Positions 34,128 to 44,957 of a stretch of DNA of 64,000 bases are shown here, one piece after another. Under the pieces are notes generated by a model. It was not told the DNA's origin. It was given only the letters and a program-made list of their open reading frames with translations, and did not search any database. Position numbers and translations under genes: made by a program. How positions within the stretch are numbered: position 1 is the first letter of the stretch; each line of letters starts with the position of its first letter. Source of the DNA: Pseudomonas urmiensis (GTDB lineage Bacteria; Pseudomonadota; Gammaproteobacteria; Pseudomonadales; Pseudomonadaceae); the NCBI RefSeq assembly GCF_014268815.2, contig NZ_JABWRE020000001.1:5027001-5091000 (forward strand). Reading direction: 5' to 3'.

Positions 34128-34898
34128 TCAGGCCGTGCGCTGCTCGGTGTTTTCTGCCGCTGGCGGCAGTGACCCCAAGGCCCGCTGGGTCGCCTCGTTC
34201 CACGCTTCGGCGCGGTTATTGAGGTCGGCAATCGCCCGTGGGCCGCTGCCTTCGGCATACATTGGCTGACCAATCACCACCTCGATCACCCCTGCCCGCT
34301 TGCCCCAGCCCGACTTGGGCCAGAACTTGCCAGCGTTGTGGGCAATTGGCAGGACTGGCAGGCCGGCATTGACTGCCAGCGCAGTGCCGCCACGGGAGAA
34401 CTTGCCAATCTGGCCATGGGGCACGCGGGTGCCTTCCGGGAAGATCAACACCCAAACCCCTTGCTTGAGGAGCTCGTCGCCCTTCTTGGCGACATGACGC
34501 AAAGCTTCTTTCGGGTTGTCGCGATCAATTGCGATCGGCCGCAGCATGGCCATCGCCCAGCCAAAGAACGGCACATACAACAGCTCACGCTTGAGCACCT
34601 GGCTCAGCGGCTGGAAGTAGGCGGAGAGAAAGAACGTCTCCCAGGTGCTCTGGTGGTTGGAGAGGATCACGCACGGCGTATCCGGCACGTTCTCGGCGCC
34701 GGTGATTTTGTAGCGGATACCGAGGATCACCCGCGCCAGCAGCACGGCGAAACGGCACCAGTAGACGTTGATGAAGCGATAGCGTTGGCGAAACGGCAGA
34801 AACGGCGCAACGAAGAAGCTCAGGGTGCACCACAGCAACGAGCTGGTGCCCAGCAGCAGGTAAAAAAGAAAGATTCTGATCGCCTGCAGGATCGACAT
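34128..34898 (-). CDS. 1-acyl-sn-glycerol-3-phosphate acyltransferase (PlsC family)
   Basis: Membrane acyltransferase making phosphatidic acid or a related lipid. The start chosen is ATG 34898 (MSILQAIRIFLFYLLLGTSS), giving 256 residues; an ATG at 34922 is possible but adds an unconserved tail. The N-terminus has hydrophobic membrane helices. Motif I is NHQSTWE (NHxxxxD/E) near residue 78 and the FPEGTR motif is near residue 147. It follows gmhB after a terminator, so it probably has its own promoter. Confidence 0.9.
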   Translation of the reverse strand: MSILQAIRIFLFYLLLGTSSLLWCTLSFFVAPFLPFRQRYRFINVYWCRFAVLLARVILGIRYKITGAENVPDTPCVILSNHQSTWETFFLSAYFQPLSQVLKRELLYVPFFGWAMAMLRPIAIDRDNPKEALRHVAKKGDELLKQGVWVLIFPEGTRVPHGQIGKFSRGGTALAVNAGLPVLPIAHNAGKFWPKSGWGKRAGVIEVVIGQPMYAEGSGPRAIADLNNRAEAWNEATQRALGSLPPAAENTEQRTA

Positions 34899-34934
34899 AG
34901 TGGCAAGTACCGTTGCGGGCATGCCCGCCTAATG

Positions 34935-34958
34935 AAAAAGTGCGCCAGCGTGGCGCAC
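34935..34958 (-). terminator. Terminator of the glyQ-glyS-gmhB operon
   Basis: Minus strand stem GTGCGCCA-CGC-TGGCGCAC followed by TTTTTC. It lies just after the gmhB stop and before the acyltransferase gene. Confidence 0.88.
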
Positions 34959-34962
34959 CCTC

Positions 34963-35490
34963 TTAAATAAGTGCTCTGGCCACAGCGGCCAGATCGTCAA
35001 AAATCAGGGTGTTTTGCGGGACGCCTTTACTCAGGGTCTTCTCACCCTTGCCGGTTTTCACCAGCACTGGTTGTGCTCCGACGGCCAGGGCGGCCTCCAG
35101 GTCACCTTTGCTGTCTCCAACAAACCAGATGCCGCTCAGGTCTGCCTGATAATGCTCGGCGATTGCCCGCAACATGCCAGGCTTGGGTTTGCGGCAGTCG
35201 CAGCCCTCGTCCGGTCCATGCGGGCAATAGACGATATGACCGACTTCACCACCCTGCTCGGCCACCAGCTCGCGCAGGCGCGCATGCATGGCCTCGAGGG
35301 TTTGCAGCGGGTAATAGCCACGGGCAATGCCGGACTGGTTGGTGGCGACCGCCACCGTCCAGCCGGCCTTGCTCAACTGCGCGATGGCCTCGATCGAGCC
35401 GGGAATGGGGATCCACTCCTGCAATGACTTGATGTAGGCGTCGGAGTCGAAGTTGATCACCCCGTCACGATCGAGAATCAGCAGTTTCAA
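34963..35490 (-). CDS. gmhB: D-glycero-beta-D-manno-heptose-1,7-bisphosphate 7-phosphatase
   Basis: Haloacid-dehalogenase phosphatase of ADP-heptose synthesis for the LPS core. 175 residues. HAD motif I is LILDRDGVIN near the start; the zinc cysteines are seen in CPHGPDEGCDCRKPKPGM (about 92-109), and VGDSKGDLEAA gives motif IV. It begins 3 bases after glyS ends and is likely in the glyQ-glyS-gmhB-transcript. Confidence 0.95.
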   Translation of the reverse strand: MKLLILDRDGVINFDSDAYIKSLQEWIPIPGSIEAIAQLSKAGWTVAVATNQSGIARGYYPLQTLEAMHARLRELVAEQGGEVGHIVYCPHGPDEGCDCRKPKPGMLRAIAEHYQADLSGIWFVGDSKGDLEAALAVGAQPVLVKTGKGEKTLSKGVPQNTLIFDDLAAVARALI

Positions 35491-35493
35491 GGC

Positions 35494-37548
35494 TTACCCC
35501 AGCAGCGAAATGTCGGCCACGCCCAGGAACAGACCGCGCAGGCGGCTGAGCAGGGCATAACGGTTGGCGCGCACCTTGGCGTCTTCGGCGTTGACCATCA
35601 CCGCCTCGAAGAAGGCGTCGACCGGATCACGCAGGGCCGCCAGGCGAGCCAGCGACTCGCTGTACTGACGCGCAGCTGCCATCGGTTGCACGGCCTGGTC
35701 GGCCTGCTGGATGGCCGAGTACAGGGAGAACTCATTGGCATTGTCGAAGTACTTCGGCTCGACCTGTTCGGCGATAGCGCCTTCGGCTTTGCTCAGCAGG
35801 TTCGACACGCGCTTGTTCACCGCCGCCAGGGCTTCGGCTTCCGGCAGCTTGCGGAAGGCCTGCACGGCCTGTACGCGCTGGTCGAAGTCCAGGGCAGAGC
35901 CCGGCTTCAGGGCACGCACCGACAGGTAGGTGCCAACGTCGATGCCTTCGTCTTCATAACGCGCACGCAGGCGGTCGAAGATGAACTCCAGGACTTGCTC
36001 GGACAGCCCAGCAGCCTTGACCTTGCTGCCGAACTGGGTGACGGCGAAGCTCACGGCGTCGGTCAGGTCCAGGTCCAGCTGCTTCTCGATCAGGATGCGC
36101 AACACGCCCAGGGCGGCGCGACGCAGGGCGTACGGGTCTTTGCTACCGGTTGGCAGCATGCCGATGCCGAAGATGCCGACCAGGGTGTCGAGCTTGTCGG
36201 CGATGGCCACGGCAGCGCCAGTCAGGGTCTGTGGCAGTTCAGCGCCAGCACCGCGCGGCATGTACTGCTCGTTCAGGGCCTGGGCAACGTCTTCTGGCTC
36301 GCCATCGTTGACGGCGTAGTAGTAGCCCGCGATGCCCTGCATTTCAGGGAATTCGCCAACCATTTCGGTGGCCAGGTCGCACTTGGACAGCAGGCCAGCA
36401 CGCGCGGCACGCTGGGCGTCGCCACCAATGTGCGGGGCAATGAAGGCTGCCAGTTTCGAGACACGCTCGGCTTTGTCGTAGACGCTGCCCAGCTGAGCCT
36501 GGAACACCACGTTCTTCAGGCGCTCGTTGAAGGTTGCCAGCGGCTGCTTCTTGTCTTGCTTGAAGAAGAACTCGGCGTCGGTCAGGCGCGGACGCACGAC
36601 CTTCTCGTTGCCCTGGACGATCTGCTTCGGATCGCGGCTCTCGACGTTGGCCACGGTGATGAAGCGCGGCAGCAGCTTGCCTTCGCTGTCGAGCAGGCAG
36701 AAGTACTTCTGGTTGTCCTGCATGGTGGTGATCAGCGCTTCTTGCGGCACGTCGAGGAAACGCTCCTCGAACGAGCACACCAGCGGCACAGGCCACTCGA
36801 CCAGCGCGGTCACTTCATCGAGCAGCGCCGGCGGCACGATGGCCGTGCCTTCCTGCTGCATGGCAAGTTCCGCGGTGCGCTTGGCGATCAGCTCGCGGCG
36901 CTCGGCGAAGTCGGCCAGCACGTAGGCCTTGCGCAGGTCTTCGACGTAGTTGGCCGGGGTGGTGATGACCACGTTTTCCGGGTGGTGGAAACGGTGGCCA
37001 CGCGACTCGCGCCCGGCCTGTTGCTTGAGGATGGTGCAGTCGACGACCTGGTCACCAAGCAGCATGACCAGCCACTGGGTTGGACGCACGAACTCTTCAC
37101 GGCTGGCCGCCCAGCGCATGCGCTTAGGAATCGGCAGGTCGTTGAGCGAATCTTCGACGATGGTCGGCAACAGGCTGGTGGTAGCCTTGCCCGGGATGTG
37201 CTGGGAGAAGCGCAGCTTGGCGCCGCTCTGGTCGATCTCGGACAGATCGACGCCACATTTCTTGGCAAAGCCCAGTGCCGCCTGGGTCGGTTTGCCTTCA
37301 GCATCGAACGCAGCCTGCACAGGAGGGCCGTCGACGTTGATGCTGCGGTCTGGCTGCTGCACGTCGAGCTGACGGATCAGCACGGCCAGACGGCGCGGCG
37401 CGGCATAGACCTGCTTGGCGGTGTAGTTCAGGCCAGCGGCCTGCAAGCCTTTCTCGATGCCTGCCAGGAAGGCGTCGCCGAGGCTGGCGAGGGCCTTGGG
37501 TGGCAGCTCTTCGGTGCCCAGTTCAACCAGGAAATCTTGAGCACTCAT
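35494..37548 (-). CDS. glyS: Glycyl-tRNA synthetase beta subunit
   Basis: tRNA-binding subunit of the bacterial alpha2beta2 glycyl-tRNA synthetase. 684 residues, normal length. It starts [21 protein letters not shown] and has the conserved QDNQKYF and [25 protein letters not shown] segment (here [21 protein letters not shown], about 475). The start overlaps the glyQ stop by 4 bases (ATGA), so the two subunits are translationally coupled. Confidence 0.97.
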   Translation of the reverse strand: MSAQDFLVELGTEELPPKALASLGDAFLAGIEKGLQAAGLNYTAKQVYAAPRRLAVLIRQLDVQQPDRSINVDGPPVQAAFDAEGKPTQAALGFAKKCGVDLSEIDQSGAKLRFSQHIPGKATTSLLPTIVEDSLNDLPIPKRMRWAASREEFVRPTQWLVMLLGDQVVDCTILKQQAGRESRGHRFHHPENVVITTPANYVEDLRKAYVLADFAERRELIAKRTAELAMQQEGTAIVPPALLDEVTALVEWPVPLVCSFEERFLDVPQEALITTMQDNQKYFCLLDSEGKLLPRFITVANVESRDPKQIVQGNEKVVRPRLTDAEFFFKQDKKQPLATFNERLKNVVFQAQLGSVYDKAERVSKLAAFIAPHIGGDAQRAARAGLLSKCDLATEMVGEFPEMQGIAGYYYAVNDGEPEDVAQALNEQYMPRGAGAELPQTLTGAAVAIADKLDTLVGIFGIGMLPTGSKDPYALRRAALGVLRILIEKQLDLDLTDAVSFAVTQFGSKVKAAGLSEQVLEFIFDRLRARYEDEGIDVGTYLSVRALKPGSALDFDQRVQAVQAFRKLPEAEALAAVNKRVSNLLSKAEGAIAEQVEPKYFDNANEFSLYSAIQQADQAVQPMAAARQYSESLARLAALRDPVDAFFEAVMVNAEDAKVRANRYALLSRLRGLFLGVADISLLG

Positions 37549-38492
37549 TGTGCAGCCTCCAGCTTAGCCAACACTTCATCACGCAGTTCAGGGGTCGCCA
37601 TCGGGAAGCCCAGGCGTGCGCGAGCTTGCAGATAGCTTTGCGCCACGTCCCGGGCCAGGGTACGCACACGCAGGATGTAGCGCTGACGCTCGGTCACCGA
37701 GATGGCGCGGCGGGCGTCGAGCAGGTTGAAGGTGTGCGAAGCCTTCAGGACCATTTCATAGGTCGGCAGCGGCAGGTCGAGCTTGATCAGACGGTTCGCT
37801 TCGCTTTCGTAGAAGTCGAACAGCTCGAACAGTTTCTCGACGTTGGCGTGCTCGAAGTTGTAGGTCGACTGCTCCACTTCGTTCTGGTGGAACACATCGC
37901 CATAGGTCACGGTGCCGAACGGGCCATCGGCCCAGATCAGGTCGTAGACCGAGTCGACGCCCTGGATGTACATGGCCAGACGCTCCAGGCCATAGGTGAT
38001 TTCACCGGTGACCGGGTAGCACTCGATGCCACCGACTTGCTGGAAGTAGGTGAACTGCGTCACTTCCATGCCGTTGAGCCAGATTTCCCAGCCCAGACCC
38101 CAGGCACCGAGGGTTGGCGATTCCCAGTTGTCTTCGACGAAGCGAATGTCGTGGACCAGCGGGTCCAGGCCGATCGCTTTCAGCGAGCCGAGGTACAGCT
38201 CCTGGAAGTTGGCCGGGTTGGGCTTGAGGACCACCTGGAACTGGTAGTAGTGCTGCAGGCGGTTAGGGTTCTCGCCATACCGTCCGTCGGCTGGACGACG
38301 GCTAGGCTGCACGTAGGCGGCGTTCCAGGTCTCTGGGCCGACGGCGCGCAGGAAAGTAGCGGTGTGGAAAGTGCCGGCGCCTACTTCCATATCGTAGGGC
38401 TGAAGTACCACACAACCTTGCTCCGCCCAGTATTGCTGCAGGGCGAGGATGAGGTCTTGGAAGGTACGCACGGCTGGCGTAGGCTGGCTCAC
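37545..38492 (-). CDS. glyQ: Glycyl-tRNA synthetase alpha subunit
   Basis: Catalytic class II subunit that activates glycine. I place the start at GTG 38492 ([21 protein letters not shown]), with AGGTGA 5 bases upstream; a GTG at 38501 lies within that RBS and is less likely. This gives 315 residues. Conserved segments are [18 protein letters not shown] and [20 protein letters not shown]. Divergent from tag. Confidence 0.95.
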   Translation of the reverse strand: MSQPTPAVRTFQDLILALQQYWAEQGCVVLQPYDMEVGAGTFHTATFLRAVGPETWNAAYVQPSRRPADGRYGENPNRLQHYYQFQVVLKPNPANFQELYLGSLKAIGLDPLVHDIRFVEDNWESPTLGAWGLGWEIWLNGMEVTQFTYFQQVGGIECYPVTGEITYGLERLAMYIQGVDSVYDLIWADGPFGTVTYGDVFHQNEVEQSTYNFEHANVEKLFELFDFYESEANRLIKLDLPLPTYEMVLKASHTFNLLDARRAISVTERQRYILRVRTLARDVAQSYLQARARLGFPMATPELRDEVLAKLEAAQ

Positions 38493-38575
38493 GAAATTCA
38501 CCTGTATCTGGGGATGCGGATGTAAAGAGCGGGAGTATAACCTGATTCGCCTCGCCCTCTACTCATTGGAGCCTT

Positions 38576-39127
38576 ATGCCACGCTGCTTTTGGTGTACCG
38601 ACGATCCGTTGTACCAGGCCTATCACGACCAGGAATGGGGAACGCCACAGCGCGACCCGGCGTTGCTGTTCGAGATGCTTTTGCTCGAAGGGTTCCAGGC
38701 GGGGCTGTCATGGATCACCGTGCTGCGCAAACGCGAGCGCTATCGCCAGGTGATGTATGGCTTTGACCCGGTGCAGCTGGCGCAAATGGGCGATGAGCGC
38801 ATCGAGGAGCTGATGCTCGATGCCGGGATCATCCGCAACCGCCTCAAACTCAACGCCGCAAGGCGCAATGCCAAGGCCTGGCTGGCTGTGGATAACCCCG
38901 CGCAGTGGCTCTGGTCGTTCGTGGGCGGCGAGCCGAAGATCAACCACTTCAAGGGCCGCAGCGACGTCCCGGCAGTCACCGACGAAGCCAAGGCGATGAG
39001 CAAGGCGCTGCAAAAAGCCGGCTTCACGTTCGTCGGCCCGACCATCTGCTACGCCTTCATGCAAGCCACCGGCATGGTCATGGATCACACCACCGACTGC
39101 GATCGCTACGCCGCGTTGCTGCGCTGA
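38576..39127 (+). CDS. tag: DNA-3-methyladenine glycosylase I
   Basis: Removes 3-methyladenine from alkylated DNA. 183 residues. Zinc ligands are at Cys4 (MPRCFWC) and His17 (YHDQEWG) with a C-terminal H-x3-C pair (DHTTDC). The active-site region FQAGLSWITVLRKRERYR is complete. It is divergent from glyQ and 41 bases upstream of the lipid A acyltransferase gene. Confidence 0.95.
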   Translation: MPRCFWCTDDPLYQAYHDQEWGTPQRDPALLFEMLLLEGFQAGLSWITVLRKRERYRQVMYGFDPVQLAQMGDERIEELMLDAGIIRNRLKLNAARRNAKAWLAVDNPAQWLWSFVGGEPKINHFKGRSDVPAVTDEAKAMSKALQKAGFTFVGPTICYAFMQATGMVMDHTTDCDRYAALLR

Positions 39128-39168
39128 GGGGTTACAATGCGCGCCTTGCAGAAATAAGGAATAGGGCT

Positions 39169-40056
39169 GTGGAAAAATTCAAAGGCGCCCTGATGGTCGG
39201 GGTGCTGCGACTGTTCGCCAAACTGCCCTGGGGGGCAGTGCAGCGAGTTGGCGCGGGTATCGGCTGGCTCATGTGGAAGATTCCTAACGGTTCGCGCAAC
39301 GTGGTGCGGATCAACCTGGCCAAGTGCTTCCCGCAAATGGATCCTGCCGAGCGCGAGCAACTGGTGGGCCGCGCCCTGCGTGACATTGGCAAATCGTTCG
39401 TCGAAAGCGCCTGCGCCTGGATCTGGCCACCACAGCGCTCGCTCGAGCTGGTCAAGGAAGTGCACGGCCTGGAAGTGCTGGAGCAGGCCCTGGCCTCGGG
39501 CAAGGGCGTGGTCGGTATCACCAGCCACCTGGGCAACTGGGAGGTGTTGAACCACTTCTATTGCAGCCAGTGCAAACCGATCATTTTCTACCGCCCGCCC
39601 AAGCTCAAGGCGGTGGATGACTTGCTGCGCGAACAGCGCGTGCAGATGGGTAACCGCGTGGCGCCGTCGACCAAGGAAGGCATCCTTAGCGTGATCAAGG
39701 AAGTGCGTCGTGGTGGCCAGGTGGGGATCCCCGCTGACCCGGAGCCGGCTGAGTCGGCGGGGGTGTTCGTACCGTTCCTGGGTACGCAGGCGCTGACCAG
39801 CAAGTTCGTGCCGAACATGCTCGCCGGTGGCAAGGCGGTGGGGGTGTTCCTGCATGCCCTGCGGCTGCCGGATGGCTCGGGGTTCCGGGTGATTCTGGAA
39901 GCGGCGCCGCAAGAGATGTACAGCGACGATGTGACCGTATCGGCGGCGGCCATGAGCAAGGTGGTCGAGCGTTATGTGCGTGAGTATCCGAGCCAGTACA
40001 TGTGGAGCATGAAACGCTTCAAGAAGCGCCCGGCGGGCGAGGCGCGCTGGTACTGA
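39169..40056 (+). CDS. Lipid A biosynthesis lauroyl acyltransferase (LpxL/HtrB family)
   Basis: Adds a secondary acyl chain to lipid A at the inner membrane. The start GTG 39169 (M-EKFKGALMVGVLRLFAKLP) has AAGGA 8 bases upstream; 295 residues. The catalytic motif HLGNWE (H-x4-E) is near residue 123, with IPADPEP later matching the usual D-x-x-P region. A single N-terminal membrane anchor is likely. Pseudomonads carry several LpxL-like genes, so I leave the symbol blank. Confidence 0.9.
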   Translation: MEKFKGALMVGVLRLFAKLPWGAVQRVGAGIGWLMWKIPNGSRNVVRINLAKCFPQMDPAEREQLVGRALRDIGKSFVESACAWIWPPQRSLELVKEVHGLEVLEQALASGKGVVGITSHLGNWEVLNHFYCSQCKPIIFYRPPKLKAVDDLLREQRVQMGNRVAPSTKEGILSVIKEVRRGGQVGIPADPEPAESAGVFVPFLGTQALTSKFVPNMLAGGKAVGVFLHALRLPDGSGFRVILEAAPQEMYSDDVTVSAAAMSKVVERYVREYPSQYMWSMKRFKKRPAGEARWY

Positions 40057-40086
40057 CATCGAATGCTAGTCAGTTAAGAGAGTGAC

Positions 40087-40208
40087 TGCCTGAGCCATCG
40101 CAATCGCGGGGCAAGCCCGCTCCCACGAGGTCTCTGCAAGGCCCACATTTTGGGCTCGGCTCGGACTACGTGGGAGCGGGCTTGCCCCGCGATTGCGGTG
40201 GCTCAGGC
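40087..40208. repeat. Large inverted REP pair
   Basis: About 40 bases (gcctgagccatcgcaatcgcgg...) are repeated in inverted orientation around a central spacer, so the two REP units and their flanks form one long hairpin between two convergent genes. Confidence 0.9.
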
Positions 40209-40216
40209 AAAACGCA

Positions 40217-40534
40217 TTAAGGTCTGGCAGCTTTATCCAGCTTTTTGAGAAACACCGTCATCTCTTTTTCGGCCTGCTTGTCGCCATGCGCCTGCGCGGC
40301 GGCAATGCCCTCCTCCCAGGACTTGCGCGCCGCCTCCAGGTTGCCGTCCAGCTGATACGCCTTACCTAAAAGCTTCCAAGCCGCCGAATACTTCGGATCC
40401 TGCTCGACACACCGCGCCAGGTGCACCGCCGCCTCAGCGCCGTTGCCCTCATCCAGCCAAGCCTTGCCCAGACCAAAGCGCAACAGCGCGTTATCCACAC
40501 CCTTGGCGAGCATTTTTTCCAGCGATTCGCGCAT
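40217..40534 (-). CDS. Tetratricopeptide-repeat protein
   Basis: 105 residues with about two and a half TPR units (for example ALLRFGLGKAWLDEGNGAEAAVHLARCVEQDP followed by YSAAWKLLGKAYQLDGNLEAARKSWEEGI), so a protein-protein contact role is likely. No signal peptide; probably cytoplasmic. Partner unknown. It starts 11 bases after the trkA stop and may be co-transcribed with it. Confidence 0.85.
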   Translation of the reverse strand: MRESLEKMLAKGVDNALLRFGLGKAWLDEGNGAEAAVHLARCVEQDPKYSAAWKLLGKAYQLDGNLEAARKSWEEGIAAAQAHGDKQAEKEMTVFLKKLDKAARP

Positions 40535-40545
40535 GCCGTTTCTCC

Positions 40546-41919
40546 TTAGAAGAAGCTCAAGCCCACGTGGAACAGCTTCTCCACGTCACGGATATGCTTT
40601 TTATCCACAACGAACAGAATCACATGGTCGCCGGCCTCGATCACCGTGTCGTCGTGGGCAATCAGCACTTGCTCGTCGCGAATGATCGCGCCGATGGTGG
40701 TGCCGGGCGGCAGGGCGATGTCTTCGATGGCCTTGCCAATCACCTTGCTCGACTTCGAATCGCCGTGCGCCACCGCTTCGATGGCTTCCGCCGCGCCCCG
40801 ACGCAGCGAGTGCACGCTGACGATATCGCCGCGGCGCACGTGCGCCAGCAAGGTGCCGATGGTCGCCAGCTGCGGGCTGATGGCGATATCGATATCGCCG
40901 CCCTGGACCAGGTCGACATAGGCCGGGTTGTTGATAAGTGTCATGACCTTGCTCGCGCCCAGGCGCTTGGCCAGCAGCGAGGACATGATGTTGGCCTCGT
41001 CGTCGTTGGTCAGGGCCAGGAAGATATCGGCGTCTGCGATGTTCTCTTCGAGCATCAGGTCCTTGTCCGAAGCGCTGCCCTGCAACACCACAGTGCTTTC
41101 CAGGGTGTCGGACAGATAGCGGCAACGCGCCGGGCTCATCTCGATGATCTTGACCTGATAGCGGCTCTCGATGGCCTCGGCCAGACGTTCGCCGATCTGC
41201 CCGCCACCGGCGATGACCACACGCTTGTTGGTTTCGTCGATGCGCCGCAGCTCGCCCATCACCGCTCGGATGTGGGCCTTGGCGGCGATGAAGAACACTT
41301 CGTCGTCGGCTTCGATCACGGTATCGCCATGCGGCTTGATCGGTCGGTCGCGACGGAAGATCGCCGCCACCCGGGTGTCGACGTTGGGCATGTGCGCGCG
41401 GATCTGGCGCAGCTGCTGGCCGACCAGGGGGCCGCCATAGTAGGCCTTGACCGCTACCAGCTGCGCCTTGCCTTCGGCGAAGTCGATCACCTGCAGCGCG
41501 CCGGGGTGCTCGATCAGGCGCTTGATGTAGTTGGTCACCACCTGCTCGGGGCTGATCAGCACGTCGACCGGAATGTGGTCGTTGTGGAACAGCTCTTCGC
41601 GGGTGAGGTAGGCCGACTCACGCACCCGGGCGATCTTGGTCGGGGTATGGAACAGCGAATAGGCGACCTGGCAGGCGACCATGTTGGTCTCGTCGCTGTT
41701 GGTGACCGCTACCAACATGTCGGCGTCATCGGCGCCGGCCTGGCGCAGGACCGTTGGCAACGAGCCACGGCCTTGTACGGTGCGGATATCGAGGCGATCG
41801 CCGAGGTCGCGCAGGCGTTCGCCATCGGTGTCGACCACCGTGATGTCGTTGGCTTCGCTGGCCAAGTGTTCCGCCAGCGTGCCGCCTACCTGGCCTGCGC
41901 CGAGGATGATGATCTTCAT
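40546..41919 (-). CDS. trkA: Trk system potassium uptake regulator TrkA
   Basis: Peripheral nucleotide-binding subunit that gates the TrkH/TrkG potassium channel. 457 residues in two tandem RCK units, each with a Rossmann NAD motif: [19 protein letters not shown] at the start and [19 protein letters not shown] near residue 234, each followed by a TrkA-C domain. It is last but one in the def-fmt-rsmB-trkA-TPR run, 22 bases after rsmB. Confidence 0.96.
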   Translation of the reverse strand: MKIIILGAGQVGGTLAEHLASEANDITVVDTDGERLRDLGDRLDIRTVQGRGSLPTVLRQAGADDADMLVAVTNSDETNMVACQVAYSLFHTPTKIARVRESAYLTREELFHNDHIPVDVLISPEQVVTNYIKRLIEHPGALQVIDFAEGKAQLVAVKAYYGGPLVGQQLRQIRAHMPNVDTRVAAIFRRDRPIKPHGDTVIEADDEVFFIAAKAHIRAVMGELRRIDETNKRVVIAGGGQIGERLAEAIESRYQVKIIEMSPARCRYLSDTLESTVVLQGSASDKDLMLEENIADADIFLALTNDDEANIMSSLLAKRLGASKVMTLINNPAYVDLVQGGDIDIAISPQLATIGTLLAHVRRGDIVSVHSLRRGAAEAIEAVAHGDSKSSKVIGKAIEDIALPPGTTIGAIIRDEQVLIAHDDTVIEAGDHVILFVVDKKHIRDVEKLFHVGLSFF

Positions 41920-41941
41920 CCGCTACTCCTAACCTTTATTT

Positions 41942-43252
41942 TTATCCGCGCGAAGCGGCAATCTTGATCAGCTTGGCATAGTAGAAGCCGTCGTGGCCGC
42001 CTTCCTGGGCCAACAGCTGGCGACCATGCGCCTGGCGCAGGCCGGCGGTGGTGGCCAGGTCCAGCTCGCGAGCCCCAGGGGTGCGGGCCAGGAAGGCATC
42101 GATCACTTCGGTGTTTTCCGTCGGCAGGCTCGAGCAGGTGGCGTAGAGCAGCATGCCGCCGACTTCCAGGGTCGGCCACAGGGCATCGAGCAATTCGCCT
42201 TGCAGGCTGGCCAAGGCCGGGATGTCGTCGGCCTGGCGGGTCAGTTTGATGTCGGGGTGACGGCGGATCACGCCGGTGGCCGAGCATGGGGCGTCGAGCA
42301 GGATCCGCTGGAACTGCTTGCCGTCCCACCAGGCGGCGGTTTCGCGGGCGTCACAGGCGATCAGCTTGGCGTCCAGCTGCAAACGGTCGAGGTTCTCGCG
42401 CACACGGGTCAGGCGTTTGGCTTCCAGGTCGATGGCGACCACTTCGCTCAGGCCCTGTTCGGCTTCGAGCAGGTGGCAGGTCTTGCCGCCCGGCGCGCAG
42501 CAGGCGTCGAGCACGCGCTGGCCGGGCGCCAGATCGAGCAGGTCGGCAGCCAGTTGCGCGGCCTCGTCCTGCACGCTGACCCAACCGTCGGCAAAGCCCG
42601 GCAGGCCGCGCACGTCGCAGGCGGCTTCGAGCACGATGCCGTCACGGCTGTATTGGCAAGCGCTGGCAGTGATGCCCGCTTCAGCCAGCAACGCCAGGTA
42701 GGCATCGCGGCTGTGATGGCGGCGATTTACCCGCAGGATCATCGGCGGGTGGGCGTTGTTGGCCGCGCAAATCGCTTCCCACTGCTCTGGCCAGAAGGCC
42801 TTGAGCGACTTCTGCAGCCAGCGCGGATGGGCAGTGCGCACCACCGGATCGCGCTCCATACCGGCGAGGATCTCTTCCCCTTCCCGCTGGGCGCGGCGCA
42901 GCACGGCATTGAGCAGGGCCTTGGCCCAGGGTTTTTTCAGCTTGTCGGCGCAGCCCACGGTCTCGCCAATGGCGGCATGGGCCGGAATGCGCGTGTAGAA
43001 CAGCTGGTACAGGCCGACCAGCAACAACGCCTGCACATCGCAGTCGGCGGCTTTGAAAGGCTTCTGCAAGAGCTTCTCGGCCAACAGGTCCAGGCGTGGC
43101 TGCCAACGGGCGGTGCCGAACGCCAAGTCTTGGGTCAGGCCACGGTCGCGCTCGTCGACCTTGTCCAGTTGAGCTGGCAGCGAGCTGTTCAGCGAAGCCT
43201 TGCCGCTGAGCACGGCGGCCAGGGCGCGGGCGGCGGCCAGACGTGGGTTCAT
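41942..43252 (-). CDS. rsmB: 16S rRNA (cytosine-967-C5)-methyltransferase RsmB
   Basis: Methylates C967 of 16S rRNA. 436 residues: an N-terminal NusB-like RNA-binding domain (about 1-140) and a SAM domain with [16 protein letters not shown] (about 243-258). Catalytic cysteines lie in [16 protein letters not shown] and [14 protein letters not shown]. The start overlaps the fmt stop by 4 bases. Confidence 0.96.
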   Translation of the reverse strand: MNPRLAAARALAAVLSGKASLNSSLPAQLDKVDERDRGLTQDLAFGTARWQPRLDLLAEKLLQKPFKAADCDVQALLLVGLYQLFYTRIPAHAAIGETVGCADKLKKPWAKALLNAVLRRAQREGEEILAGMERDPVVRTAHPRWLQKSLKAFWPEQWEAICAANNAHPPMILRVNRRHHSRDAYLALLAEAGITASACQYSRDGIVLEAACDVRGLPGFADGWVSVQDEAAQLAADLLDLAPGQRVLDACCAPGGKTCHLLEAEQGLSEVVAIDLEAKRLTRVRENLDRLQLDAKLIACDARETAAWWDGKQFQRILLDAPCSATGVIRRHPDIKLTRQADDIPALASLQGELLDALWPTLEVGGMLLYATCSSLPTENTEVIDAFLARTPGARELDLATTAGLRQAHGRQLLAQEGGHDGFYYAKLIKIAASRG

Positions 43253-44181
43253 TGGCCAAGCACCTTACCGCTGGCGAATTTCTCGCGACGGCTGTTGAAC
43301 AGGTCGCTGAAATTCAGCGCCTTGCCACCTGGCAGTTGCAGGCGGGTCAGGCTCAGTGCCTGGTCACCGCAGGCGACCACCAGGCCGTCTTTGCTGGCGC
43401 TGAGGATCTCGCCCGGTGCGCCCTTGCCTGTGGACAAGTTGGCGGCCAGTACCTTGATGCTCTCGCCATCGAGGGTGCTGTGGCACACCGGCCAAGGGTT
43501 GAAGGCGCGCACCAGGCGCTCCAGCTCCACCGCCGGGCGGTTCCAGTCGATGCGTGCTTCGTCTTTGTTCAGCTTGTGCGCATAGGTGGCCAGGGCATCG
43601 TCCTGCACTTCACCTTGCAGGCTGCCATCGGCCAGGCCGGCGATGGCCTGGACCACGGCTGGCGGGCCCATCTCGGCGAGGCGATCGTGCAGGCTGCCGC
43701 CGGTATCGTCGGCGCTGATCGGGGTGACTACCTTGAGCAGCATCGGCCCGGTATCCAGCCCTGCTTCCATGCGCATCACGGTGACGCCGCTCTGGGCATC
43801 GCCGGCTTCCACGGCGCGTTGGATCGGCGCCGCACCGCGCCAGCGTGGCAGCAGCGAGGCATGGCTGTTGATGCAGCCCAGGCGCGGGATGTCGAGCACC
43901 GCCTGCGGCAGGATCAGGCCGTAGGCAACCACCACCATCAGGTCGGGCTTGAGCGCGGCCAGCTCCGCCTGAGCCTCGGCATTGCGCAAGGTTGGCGGCT
44001 GCAACACCGGGATGTCATGGGCCACAGCCAATTGCTTGACCGGGCTCGGCATGAGCTTCTGCCCACGGCCCGCCGGGCGATCCGGCTGGGTGTATACCGC
44101 CACCACTTGGTAGGGGCTGTCGAGCAGGGCTTTGAGGTGTTCGGCGGCAAACTCTGGGGTGCCTGCGAAGACGATGCGCAT
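43249..44181 (-). CDS. fmt: Methionyl-tRNA formyltransferase
   Basis: Formylates initiator Met-tRNA. 310 residues. The catalytic segment [21 protein letters not shown] (about 105-125) includes the Asn-His pair, and the N-terminus [13 protein letters not shown] is typical. A hairpin with a T run (44196-44227) separates it from def, and it overlaps rsmB by 4 bases. Confidence 0.97.
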   Translation of the reverse strand: MRIVFAGTPEFAAEHLKALLDSPYQVVAVYTQPDRPAGRGQKLMPSPVKQLAVAHDIPVLQPPTLRNAEAQAELAALKPDLMVVVAYGLILPQAVLDIPRLGCINSHASLLPRWRGAAPIQRAVEAGDAQSGVTVMRMEAGLDTGPMLLKVVTPISADDTGGSLHDRLAEMGPPAVVQAIAGLADGSLQGEVQDDALATYAHKLNKDEARIDWNRPAVELERLVRAFNPWPVCHSTLDGESIKVLAANLSTGKGAPGEILSASKDGLVVACGDQALSLTRLQLPGGKALNFSDLFNSRREKFASGKVLGQ

Positions 44182-44195
44182 GGAGTTCTCGCTTT

Positions 44196-44227
44196 AAAAA
44201 AGAAAAAGGCTTGCCGGAGCAAGCCTT
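44196..44227 (-). terminator. Terminator-like hairpin between def and fmt
   Basis: Minus strand AAGGCTTGC-TCCG-GCAAGCCTT followed by TTTCTTTTTT. It lies in the 60-base def-fmt gap, inside what is usually one operon, so it may partly limit read-through. Confidence 0.8.
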
Positions 44228-44241
44228 CTGCAAGGTGGGAA

Positions 44242-44748
44242 TCAGGCTTGCTGGCGGTGCTGCTTTTCCAGCTTCTTCTTGATCCGGTCACGTTTGAGCT
44301 GCGACAGGTAGTCGACGAACAGCTTGCCGTTGAGGTGATCCAGCTCGTGCTGGATGCACACCGCAAGCAGGCCCTCGGCCTCCAGCTCGTACGGTTTGCC
44401 ATCGCGATCCTGAGCCTTGACCCGGACCCGCAACGGGCGGTCGACGTTCTCGTAGAAGCCCGGCACCGACAGGCAGCCTTCCTGGTACTGGCCCATGTCG
44501 TGGGTCAGCTCTTCGACCTCGGGGTTGATGAACACCCGTGGCTCGCTGCGATCTTCGCTCAGGTCCATCACCACCAGGCGCAGGTGTACGTTGACCTGGG
44601 TCGCGGCCAGGCCGATGCCAGGGGCTTCGTACATGGTTTCAAACATGTCGTCGATCAGCTGGCGCAGGGCGTCGTCGAACTCCGTCACCGGTTTGGCGAT
44701 GGTGCGCAGGCGCGGGTCAGGGAATTCGAGAATGTTCAAAATGGCCAT
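44242..44748 (-). CDS. def: Peptide deformylase
   Basis: Metalloenzyme that removes the formyl group from nascent proteins. The start ATG 44748 ([20 protein letters not shown]) gives 168 residues. All three motifs are present: GIGLAATQV (about 46), EGCLSVPG (about 89) and QHELDHLNG (about 132). A longer frame upstream is not conserved. It stands with fmt, acting on the same formyl cycle. Confidence 0.97.
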   Translation of the reverse strand: MAILNILEFPDPRLRTIAKPVTEFDDALRQLIDDMFETMYEAPGIGLAATQVNVHLRLVVMDLSEDRSEPRVFINPEVEELTHDMGQYQEGCLSVPGFYENVDRPLRVRVKAQDRDGKPYELEAEGLLAVCIQHELDHLNGKLFVDYLSQLKRDRIKKKLEKQHRQQA

Positions 44749-44957
44749 AGGGGTCAGGCAGTCACTGTGCGGTCGGTTGAAAACTGAGCACACATAATAA
44801 AGGGAAACGGGGGATTCAGCACCTGGCAAAGCTCGTCTAGGGTTTCAAAGGACGCCTTATAGCCCATTCGACTGACAGGTTGTCAAAGTATTATCAACAC
44901 AGTTATCCACAGGTTGTGCCAGGTGGATGACCCTCTGTCGATCAAGGATGATCTGCC

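Noticed and set aside
40559..40574. parS-like sequence AAGCCCACGTGGAACA near the trkA 3' end
   Set aside because: Only 12 of 16 bases match, and it codes for conserved trkA residues, so it is treated as chance.
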